DNA of 64,000 nucleotides from Nematostella vectensis (Eukaryota > Cnidaria > Anthozoa > Actiniaria > Edwardsiidae). Made by a program: the position numbers and the translations under genes. The stretch spans positions 9,721,296 to 9,785,295 of the forward strand of contig NC_064035.1 in NCBI RefSeq assembly GCF_932526225.1. Direction: 5' to 3'. This document shows, one piece after another, positions 11,868-22,700 of this stretch (position 1 is its first letter; every line of letters begins with the position of its first letter). The notes beneath the pieces were generated by a model. It searched no databases and was not told the origin of the DNA. It was given only the letters and a program-made list of their open reading frames with translations.

Positions 11868-14800
11868 CTGGTGGAGAGAGTCTTCATATATCTCCCCTGG
11901 TTGGCCTGCCTGTATGGATATTTCCAATACATAACATTCTGGTATGAAGTCTCTGTATCCTCTTGCTTGTTCCCAGCTAGTTTGCCTCCGCGTCACCCCA
12001 AAAAAATTGATCCTACAACATAGAATTTACATCTAGTTAGAACAGAAACGGCTACAATCTGAGTATTTATGTTTGAAATAATTTACATGTTGCCCTTCTG
12101 TGTTGCAATGAAAATTTTGCATCATGTCAATTTTTTTTATATTTGCAAAACCAATGACAAAAAATTGGTTAATTTGTTTTGCTCTTTCATATTTTTTTTC
12201 TATTCTTAGTTTTTCTACAGTGCAGATTCAGGTGTTCCAATAAGAAGAGGTCAAAGTTTTTTTAGAAGAGGGGAAGGGGGGCTGGATTCTTTGTTTATTC
12301 ATTTTCAAGCAAAATGGAAAATTATAGGTATCAAATCTGGTGACCTCAAACAGGAAACATATAGTTATCATCTGTCACCCCAGAAAAAAGAAATAAAACA
12401 TAAAATTTGAGAAGTGCTTATCTTAAAGTCTGAACTTATGCCTGTTTCCCCTTAAAAAAAATTTTTTTTTAACTTTGACATTTATTTTATGCATAGTTGC
12501 CTTCGGTAGATTGGTAGATCTAAAAAAAAGGGTATAATATACCTCTATATATAAGAAACTAGCCAACTCACCCAAACATTGAAGAAGTGACAGCAGGCTG
12601 GAACTTTTTAAACTCATTTGTAACTAATTTTACTATGTCACTCTTTTCATAGGGGCGACAATATATTCCTTGGACTCTACCTACAGTATTAATAAACTGT
12701 ATATTAGGAGCTACAATTCTAAATCAATCAATCAATAAATATTTTAATAAACTGCCAACATTTTCATTTGAAGGCTCATGAATAAAATCAAACAAGATGT
12801 CCACAAGAAAAATGCACCTACTTAGGATGAGAATGTTCTAGAGGTTCCCAATCAATCAATTAATCAATCAAAAAATAGCTACTGTACATGCAAATGAACC
12901 AAGACCATTGTTTCATCTTCGTTTGAAATGAATACAGATGGTTAATATGACATTTGAACTAAGCCTAATAATAAAAACACTTTTAGTCCTTGCGCACAGT
13001 GTTGCACAAGCCTGGCTCGACAAGGAATTTCTCGACATTTCGTTTTAGATTTACTGCTATTTCTTAAGTATTGCGTTATACGTATCCGGAATTTGGGATA
13101 TAAAAGTTTGATTATCGTAGTTTTTAAAAATAGTCATACTATTTTTCTAACCTAAGAGAAAACCTCGATATTTTGTTGTCAAGTATGGAGTTATGTAGTT
13201 ATCAACAACTGCTGCGTAACATTTGAACGCTGCAAATGTGTTTTGCCTAGTGTTGCCCTATTGCACAATTTTTTTGCCCTATCGCGCACTTTTTCCCCTT
13301 TTTCGCCCTATCGCACACTTTTTTGCCTTCTTTTGCCCTATCGCGCATGTTTTTGCCCTATCGTGCACTTTTTTCCCTTTTTCGCCCTATCGCACACTTT
13401 TTTGCCTTCTTTTGCCCTATCGCGCATGTTTTTGCCCTATCGCGCACTTTTTCGCCTTTTCCGCCCTATCGCACACCTACGCGCGCCTCTCTAGAATCCT
13501 GCAATAAAAAATAAAAATTTAATCCAGCTTCGGAAAATTCAGATTATGGGAGCTCTATCATTGAACAATTTAGGCTTCTAAAATTATTTTCGTTATAGAA
13601 TGTATATTTCTCCATGCTTTTAAGTTTGCAATATTCAAACTCGAACGGGGCGGATTCTTGTCTTGCATAAGAAGATGAGAAGCAAGAACTGAAAGTAGAC
13701 AAATACCCGAGGAGTTTAATTATATCAACAGGCTGCCAGCAGCCATTCCTTTCTTCTGAAATTACGTCTAGAAAAGTATATATATTATTCGCACTTGTTT
13801 TAGATTTCGCTAATATTCAGGATAAAAAGCACAATGAAAATGCAGGAAGAGCGCGATGGCAAAATAAGGCAAAAAGGGCAAAAAAAGGCAAAAAAGGCGC
13901 GATGGGCAAAAAGGGCGCAATGGGCAAAAAGCAAAAGGGCAAAAAAAGGCGCGATGAAGGCAAAAAGGGCAAAAAAGGCAAAATAAGGCAAAAAAAGGCA
14001 CAAGGTAATTCGACGTTTTGTGTTTTCTATTGTCGAAAAAATCTCACCCGTCTGTTCACATTTCTTTTCCTCTTTCTATAAAAAGGACAGCATCTTAAAG
14101 AGAATTTTAAGTGCATTCCATTTATGACATTGATCAAATTACAATAGAAAATGTTTCTTTTTAATTAGCAAAAAGATGGAGCAATGTTCATAAAAAATGG
14201 GCTTTAAAACGGCCCGTTTTTATGGCACTGTTCTTATTTTGATATATTTTTTTAATGTTTTTGAAATTTTTACTATCTCAAACTTTGGATTCGAGATGCA
14301 CATTAGACAAATGTTATCCAAATAAAATAAAAAGTGTGTAGCTTTCTTGAGATCAAAGTTATAATCATAAACCTAGCGTTAGAATTTTTGTTACGCTCTG
14401 ATGCGCAACACCGTGCGCAAGGCCTTTATCTTTAAGAGAATATACCGTTTTCAATACAATAAAGAACACAACAGAATGTTGTTGAGTAGGCAGAAACTTA
14501 CCATCATCACATATACCAACAAGAAGAACTCCACCACAGCTGTTAAGAAAGCCGCATCCATACTTTCTTATGTGCTTAGAAAATAAATATGTATAATTCT
14601 AAATTACAAAGGTGCACATAAATATGCTGTTGCGAAATCATTGTGTGATCATTCTCAACAGCATGTATGTTATTTTGATCTTGAGTTTTCTCAAACTGAG
14701 TTAAAGTTAAGTTTAAGAATAAGGTCACATACTCACCTTGGGCAGGATATCCTTGGGATATCTCCCACTTCCAGCTTTAAATTCTGTTGTTTTGTTCTCA

Positions 14801-17625
14801 GTTAAGGGTATGTAAGAATCTAATTCATACCATGATCTAGAAAACAAAGGAAAACAAGAAAAAGTAATATACATATCATTCCACAGATCATTCAAGCCTC
14901 AGGTAAACATTGTATTGTAATATAAAACAGTTTTATATTTATTCATAGCTATTTGCATTTAAAGTCATTTTAACCTACTGTAACATTAATAGCAATCTAG
15001 CAAACAAACAAAAAACAAACTGTAGATTAAACTTTCAAATTCTGAAGGAAAAGATAATCTAATTTGATTGAAATTTGAATGCTAGCTTTAAAAATAACGC
15101 TCATTTTTTTAGTCGTGCACAAAGGGATAGAATCAAGGGTATCTTCCTGGTTTTGGCGGGGAAATCTTAAACAATGCACATTTGTTAAAATTCCAAGATG
15201 GCGATACCAAAAAAAAAGGAAGAATGGTTTTGTATTGCAATACTAAAAAAAAAAAAAGAAAACCACATAATTACATACACAGTATGAAAATAAAATAAAC
15301 ATTGTTAATTGTAGGTTTCAAAAACTTGATTGCTCATGCAGCATGGTGTTTGTTAAATGTCTCTTTAATTTTCGGGTTTGTTTCATGAGGTTGAATAACC
15401 AGTTGACTACCAGGTTAAGAAATAAAGATGAAGGTAAACCTTGTAACCACACAACCATCTTCAGCAATAACTAAGAATACAGAAATTAGATCATTTGGTA
15501 AAAGAAAATAGAAGGCAAATTCCAATGGAATGAGGAATTCTTTTGGACAGTGAATTTTCTTGCCTTTTTTTACTCATCTCCTTTCCATGAAATACGAATT
15601 CAGTATTTAAAAAAAACATAAATTAAAATCTACTGTTTGCAGCAATTATTTTAATTTTTTTTGTGGTGCAACTATGAAATTCAAAATATTCTAATTAACA
15701 CACATACCTTCTCTCTATGCCACTAGGGCTTGTGAGGTTGTGGGGGGTCATAGAGTACCGTACCCTTTTCTCATTTTCCGGTGTGTTGAATAATGTACAA
15801 GTTTCCGTAATGCTAGGGCCTGAAGTAGTGACAAAGGTTTTTTTGATTTTATCAACAACATTCTCCTTGAGCCATGTGATGACCCGCCTTCTTTGGGCTG
15901 GAGGTTCCTGTGAGATTCAGAAATAATTTAGATTCCAAGATTAAAATCATTAAGATTCTAACATAATATCAAGCACTTTTTATCCTTGAACATCAAAAAT
16001 CTTGTATTGTGGGCATTTTTAATAATGTCAGTAATCATTTGTGGTATTTCCATTGAAAGACCTTTGGAAGCTGCTAAAATTGATACTGAATTCTCCAAAA
16101 GACAATGTTTTCTGAATCACTTTCCATGTCAAACTGAATGAGAGTCTGGAGGCTCTGCTAACCATCCCCTTAAAACTATGTAAAATCTTGCATGTCTCTG
16201 CTTGAACTTCCAAGACAGGAAGAATTTATACAATATGTACGCTACCACAAAAATATGGCTATTATCTGTAAGTTCTGTGCCAAAATGAAAAGAACAATTG
16301 GATTGAATGACAGTGTAGAGGTACAGATAACAAATCGAAAAATTGATAACCCATTAAAATTGATATTTGTCTATATTACTGCAATTGCGGATCAATAACA
16401 ATCAGCTGCTAATTCTCTGTATGTCTGTGATTTTTCCTTATTATATTGATTCCTCCCAAATCTCTGATATACAGTAGCTCAATAATAACCCCTTTTTTAT
16501 TTTCCTGGATGTTGTTCTAATTTTTTTCCTTTTTCCCCTGACAATACTACGAATAGATATCGATTGAAATAACGAATGAACCGTTTTACATGGCATGCAA
16601 GTGTTTTTCTACTGCACTGTCTATCTAACTGAACAATATCATAATAACAATATTGATTGATTTGATTATTTTTTCTGTTGTTCCTGCTTTTCTTTGAAAA
16701 GATTGTTTATCCTGTTTTTATCTATCCTCTCATTTTTAACTTTAACTAGAGTACTAACTTGAGTAACTAATATACTTACAATAATTGCCCAAGTAAATGT
16801 TAACATTGCTTTAATAATTAAATGTTTTATTAATGGTAGAAAAAAAACATTTTTTGGTCATACAGTACATGTCACAACACAGTGACTCAAACAAATTGCA
16901 GTCCCTCATACATGCATATGAAATCCCTCAGGTATCCCAGTCAACTCTGCACACAGGGTTGAAAAAACCTTGTGTTGCAATAAGTCTGATCTTAAACTGT
17001 AGATTGATTGGACTATAAGGCCAGAGTTGACAATCAATATTTTTTTACGATACAGGCAGAAACATATTTTAATACTAAGTTTCTAATAGAAAGTGAATGC
17101 TCGGAGGACAGGACGAACATGTTTCAGTAGAGGGGTTCTCGAAAAAGACCGCTGATCAGCATGAAATCAAAATACAAATTAGCCAACTGGGAAGCCTGTG
17201 GTGAGATTTTGTTTGTTTTCGCCAGAACACGCGCATGCGCATACGTTATTCAGCACTGCCCATCCACTATATTAAAAACGCGCATGCGCTAAAAAGACCG
17301 CTGATCAGAATGAAATAAAAATACAAATCAACCGACTGGGAAGCCTGTGGTGTGGACACGAAAAACCATATGCGATACCCATTTGGATTGATCGAGATGG
17401 ATTTCCTTTGGTCATTTCATGGTATGAGAATCGATGCCTACGGTAGTAAGATGTTTTGCGATAAGATTCGATGTCAAGTCCGTAAGCTCGCTCCCTACAT
17501 AGATCTAGTGTTAGAACTCGCAAACAATACTTCATACTTACAACTACCCTGACGATCTTTATTTCATCCTCTTCGTCGGCTTCTGCTGTCCTTTTCCGCT
17601 TCTTGTTGATGAAGGTTCTCAGCAT
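11868..17625 (-). CDS. Uncharacterised gene, nuclear-type basic N terminus; three firm exons and a possible fourth
   Basis: Firm exons on the minus strand: 17625-17542 (ATG, 28 codons, donor GTAAGT), 15907-15708 and 14836-14737. They join in phase (0, 2, 0) into a 128-codon open frame. The start has a basic cluster (KKRKR) followed by an acidic run (EADEEDE); exon 2 opens with QRRRVITWLKENV and exon 3 with SWYELDSYIPL. An in-frame ATG 60 nt upstream at 17685 is an alternative start. A possible fourth exon ends at 11868 (donor CAG/GTAGCC) and starts between about 12012 and 11961; two of its frames are open, so its boundary is unsettled. A last exon could lie at 8113-7703. I recognise no family; the charged, low-complexity character suggests a nuclear protein, which is inference only. 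Confidence 0.6.
13250..13495. repeat. Minisatellite of TTTTTGCCCTATCGCGCA-type units
   Basis: About nine tandem units of 18-28 bp alternating poly-T with GCCCTATCGCGCA or GCCCTATCGCACA. All three plus frames read Phe/Pro/Ala/Leu artefacts. Confidence 0.85.
13850..14000. repeat. Minisatellite of GGGCAAAAAAGGC / GCGCGATGGGC units
   Basis: Short tandem units that are the approximate reverse complement of those at 13250-13495 (GCGCGATAGGGCAAAAA on the other strand). The two arrays form a degenerate inverted pair about 360 bp apart. Confidence 0.8.
16850..16965. repeat. Copy 1 of a dispersed repeat shared with 57860-57945
   Basis: Contains CATGTCACAACACAGTG, then CTCAGGTATCCCAG, then an ACAGGGT end, in the same order and orientation as the second copy just upstream of the USP gene. 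This copy carries extra sequence in the middle. Confidence 0.75.
17141..17355. repeat. Direct duplication, about 65 bp, 150 bp apart
   Basis: AAAAAGACCGCTGATCAG begins both copies (17141 and 17291), and both end with CTGGGAAGCCTGTGGTG. Between them lie two GCGCATGCGC palindromes (near 17232 and 17280). Confidence 0.85.
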
Positions 17626-17689
17626 TCTGGCATGGAGAAACGAACCCGAAATACAAACCTCCCGCCCGCCTCGATCGCCAAACAAACCT

Positions 17690-19711
17690 TGAGCCTTCTG
17701 ACAGTGAAGCAGCGGTTATTGTGCGGGCACCCTGTGCTATAGGTAGCCCATATCTCCTTTAAGAGCTTTTCCCCCCTTATTAACAGCCGTTCGTCCGCGT
17801 TTTTCAGTCGCGAAATTATTCAGTTTTGCTTTAAAAAAAGTTCATGGAGTAGATATCCAAACTGGGCTTCGCAAATGTTGTGAACAAACGATCGACAGGG
17901 GTCTTTCCAACTCTACCCAAACGACGCCAAAATAAGTACCAAGAGAGGTAATCCATAAAACATTTCAACTTATTATTTTTAAACCTTTTTTCATAGCGGA
18001 AACCAAAAGTTTAGAGAAAGTGGTAAGCATATTATGTGACTGCAAACACACCATTTTTTGCTTTTTTCACAAGTCTTAAATAATGCAAATAATAGGGTGG
18101 GTTGTGTTGGGCACATTTTCCATAATTATTCCTCCAAGAAGTCTGACAGTGAACGAAGGGCATCACAATGCGACCCACACTATCGTGGCCACCTTGACAG
18201 TTTTGCGGAGCAGGCCAATGGTGATGCGAGAAACGTTATTAATATCAACGACACAAGCCAACCAAAATGGCAAAGAAATGCTTCAGTGGACTTCAGAACA
18301 CGATAGAATCTTATTAGTCACAAAGTTCGTGCCAATCCAAACAATGCGCGAAGGAGTGGCCACGGTAGCGCGCGTCGCAATATAAACTACGTCACGTTGG
18401 TTCTAAGTATAGTCTAGAAGTTGACCCCGGGCCTTTGTTTTGCGACCACTGTCACGTATTGTACTTGATCTCAGTAACAGTAACAGCGATTGCTTGCCAC
18501 AATATAACACACTTTACACCACCACCTTTTGATTTATTTACCTCGATTTATCCATGTGATAACTACATTATTTTTTGTGATTGATACATGTAGATTTATG
18601 CTCTGGGTATGGGCGGATTTTCCCTTCACGCAGAAACGATAAGATCAATAGCCTCGATTTGAAGCCTCTCAAAAGTTGCTGGGAAAACCTGCTAGTACCC
18701 AAAAAAACCTTATAATACCCATGAGTGAAGGAATTGTTCTAGTAAGGCCTCTATTGAAAACTATGTAGCATGCCACCGGAGACCGTGTCATTGCTAACAA
18801 AGCAACCAAAGCTACGGTCAATGGAGTGGGTCACATCCGAGCCCCCTGTTTTTAATGGAAGTTCTTGGGCTAGTTGAACACAACATCAGTAGAGGTGATT
18901 TACCGTACTCCATCATCAAATCCTTAGTACATACCTCAAGTAGAAAAATAAAATACGGTGGACCATGAAAATAACGTAATTTAAATTCTTGATTTACAAC
19001 TATTTGCCTATTTGTCTTCCCTGTTCGATATATGTGTGTCAAATATACAGTAATTCTTTAATTCTCGCCCTTACATGCTTTGCGCTAGAGTATGATTCTA
19101 GCCTTTCCCGAAATTAAAATTTGTCTGCATTCTGAATGCGAAGAGTTTTTTTCGATATTTACAAGTCGTACTTAAAGTGGCAAACATGCAGAAGGTTTTA
19201 AAAGGTGTTCTACTGAACTGCTAGCCAGGGAAACTAGATAGGTTAACATCGAGTCTTAAAACGACAACAGTGTAGTTTGCTGCGCGCATGCACAAAGAAC
19301 GACTTGTAAACGATAATACAAAGAAATAAATATCTACACCTTTCTGTTGCTAACTGGACACAAGCACTTGGAACTACTCCCAAGCACTAGTGCTAACAGT
19401 GAATTTCCTAAGCAGATAATCTGCGAAATTAACTATTAATACATTAAAAATAAAATCCTCCCCACGATCATGAACGTTCGAGCGTAGCACAACGATCCAA
19501 CAAGTGCTTTTATATCCATTTGTTCCTTGTAACAGATATAACTTTTGCCTGTTAAGATGATAAAAAAGTGATAAAGAAGTTCGCTTGTCTTTGCATTCGG
19601 ACGCGTTTTGGAGATTTCTGGATGGTCTGTGCTATACTCCATAAAGTTAAATAAATTGATTTGCTCTGAACTATTTCAATATTACTATAGCTGTTGTTGT
19701 CGTTGTTTATT
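17690..19711. other. Intergenic region between the uncharacterised gene and PTPRN
   Basis: It should hold the promoter of the minus-strand gene starting at 17625 and the 3' UTR of PTPRN. Short open frames here show no recognisable similarity. No clear minus-strand AATAAA was found at a usual distance from the PTPRN stop; the only one overlaps the stop region itself (19706-19711). Confidence 0.5.
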
Positions 19712-22700
19712 TTACTTGGCCAAGGCTTGAAGAATGGCGTTAACCTCCTCTGCAACTGCCGTCAACGCAAACTCGAACTGTGCCTGAAAAACAGAGGTAA
19801 AAAAAAATCATTAAGAATTCTAAACCTCGACCACAGTTCCATTTGCGCATCTTATTACTTGTCCAAGGTGTGTGAAAGAGCAGGAGTGCTCTATCAAAGG
19901 AGAGTCAATCGAACGTGATAGAGAATAGCAGGGAGAAATAGGAGAGGAAAGAAACATACCTTTGTCTTGACCATATGTGGTCTCTGGTCTCGTAAGTGTT
20001 CCACGGTGGCCGCTATGTCAATCTCCTTTGCTCCTGGAAATTTATTAACACTCTTGAGTCACTCAACAACTTTATTAACTTAATCATATCTCCAAATCAC
20101 GACTTATTGCTTGCCAGAAGCCTCACATGGCAGACTTTTCATACATTATAATTCAGCCCTTCCCCCTCCCTTCATCGTGATACATTTTTTTAAAGCCCAC
20201 TCTACAAAAATACTCAACGAAAAACTTTTCCGAGCATATTGTATCATAAAGTATAAGTTAGTTTAGTGGGTGAGAAATAAAGCTGTGATTTTGACGGATT
20301 GTTGTTGGTATGGGGGTGGGTGGAAGAGGGTGGGGTAGTAATTTGGGCTGTAGGTGGAATAGGGTGCTGCTAGTTATAGGGTGTTACCTCTCATCATCTT
20401 GTTGAGGACCAGGTCAATAAGAATGTAGCAGCCCGTCCGGCCAACACCCCCACTGCAGTGGACAACAATCGGGCATGAACGGCCACGGAAGCACTTGTTA
20501 ACCTTCCTGGAAATGAAAGGCAGGCTCACTCCATTATAACCTGCTCTTGTATTATTCGGTAGAAAGTGGCTTCACAATCTGTTAAACTTTAATTTAGTGG
20601 GTATTTAATTGCTGCTTACTACATCTACTGTGATATCACATCCTCTACTTCAGTAGAAGCTTACTATAATTGTGCCTACTTGTCGCACATTCACATAGGG
20701 TTTATTTTCCACGAGATGTTGTGCTTACCGCCTGAACTCCAGTAAGGGCTTGGGTGTGGTTGGTACGTTGAGATCGGGCCAAGAGAGGAAGTGGAATTGT
20801 GTCACTGTACGAGTCTCGCTTGTCTGCAAACAAGAGATCAACCAATAGAAGAGAAATAAGAACAATGAGCAAATGAAATTAAGGCTGAACGCAGATAGCT
20901 CCCGTCAACAAACAGCGAAATGACTGGCCCATTTGAATGTTGATTATTCGTTAATAACAAAATTAGCTCAATAGCTCGTTCTGTGTACCTGAAGATTTTT
21001 GAGGTAGAAACTTCGCACAAGGTAATCATCGCACCAGATATGCTCAGACACCAGGTGAACCTGTAGGCAAAACAGTTACCATCAGTAGCTACCCCATTAA
21101 AATAATTAAACCATACAACCACTACTCTATTGTAAGCTTTCTTTCATTAGAAAAAAAATTCACTTTCGGTTTTAAACTCAAAGACCGCTTTTTTCCCATG
21201 GGTTTGAAATGACCAAAAATGACAACTTGGTTAAGTGAGAAATACGACTGAATTCAACTTTACACACCTCATAAATGTGGTAGGTCTCATGACCGTCTTC
21301 TGGCCAGTATCGGTGACACTGAGGCTGCAATAATGTCAAATGAGTAAGTTACAAAGGCCGGGCCACTGGGAAATAATACAATCTTGATGTCAAAGTAATG
21401 ATCAAGTGTAATGATCAAGTAGGTCTTACCAGTCCAAGGTCGGAGAGTCGAGTCAGATTGACAATAACAACCACACCCTGCTCCCACACCATCTGACAAG
21501 AAAATGTAAACAAAAGTGAGCAATTGCATGAACGAGCAAACGTCAAGGCTGACACAATAAAACATATCAAAGTTATGGCAGACACAACGATATTTCATCA
21601 TAATTACTGTGAACGTGTAAACCTTTGCTGTGTTTTATTTTAATGCTATTTATGGTGAATTTGAAAAAAAAATAGAAGATAAATTCAAGTTCCAAAATGA
21701 AAGGGCAAAAAGAGACGGAAAAGTAGCTGTACTCCAAAGTAAATGGAAAAATCCAATCTGCGTTTTTTGTCTATTTTAACTAGAAAGCCAACTTTACAGT
21801 GGATCGCTACAATACTTATTTACTAATAAGCAGATGAGAGGAGTTGCTCCAATGCTAAAACTTTACTTGTAACTTTAATTTGAATCGCTCTTTTTGTTTC
21901 TACTCACAACTAGATTTGTACTGTACAGTACTGTAAGGCAATATTACAAGACACCAACCTGCCAGAAGTCAGATACTGTGTGCGCTAGTGGGCCTTGGGT
22001 GGCGATGTAGGCGGGGTTACGAGGGTCATGGTCAGTCTACAAAGCAAAGAGAAGCATTTTAATCTTGTAGTATTCGCTCCTCGAAAGACAGTATTCTACT
22101 AAGCTACATGAATCCCCCTTATTGCAAAAGAGCCCACCTAATTGGGGCTCACTCAAAAAAATATACTGCATATACTGTAAAGAGCTTTCCTTTTCCCTAT
22201 TATAATGATAATTCCTATAAAATTACACCTAAAATTACAAAGAGAGCAGACAAAAATCATGGGCCCAAACTTTTCATGTTTATGTAAGTTTTATTGTACA
22301 TACTAGACCTTTAACTCTTTAACTTTTTTTTTTACTTACTATGAAACTGGCATTTATGTAATCTGATCCTGTAGCATTTGCTGTTTCCCTGAGTGATACT
22401 CTGTTGTGATCATCTATAAACACAAGGGTTGGAATTAGGGGGGAAAACATCAAAAACATCCCTAACCAGACAATTTCAGGTTCAAAAAGAATACTTGGGT
22501 TACTTACAAGGCAGCACATCACTGTAGCGGTTCTTCCTGACATTCTTGTCCTGTTTACCAAGGTCTGCGACACTGGGTTCTGCCTCATAGTTACACAGGG
22601 CCTTGAAAAAAAGAGATGGCCAAGATCAACACAATGCAAGACTTACAAACTGTAATGAGTATTTCCAAGGGGACAGGAGCAAAAAATGGCAAAGCTCAAA

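Larger units (their letters stand above)
12015..14736. other. Intron-like DNA with inverted minisatellite pair, otherwise empty
   Basis: AT-rich sequence with microsatellite-like CAATCAAT runs near 12724 and 12851. It holds the two G/C-block minisatellites at 13250-13495 and 13850-14000. No exon with good splice sites was identified, although the phase of the putative exon at 11868 might call for one here. Confidence 0.5.

Noticed and set aside
13223-14003. Phe/Pro/Leu-rich frames resembling membrane segments
   Set aside because: Products of the poly-T/GCCCTATCGCGC minisatellites, repeated in several frames.
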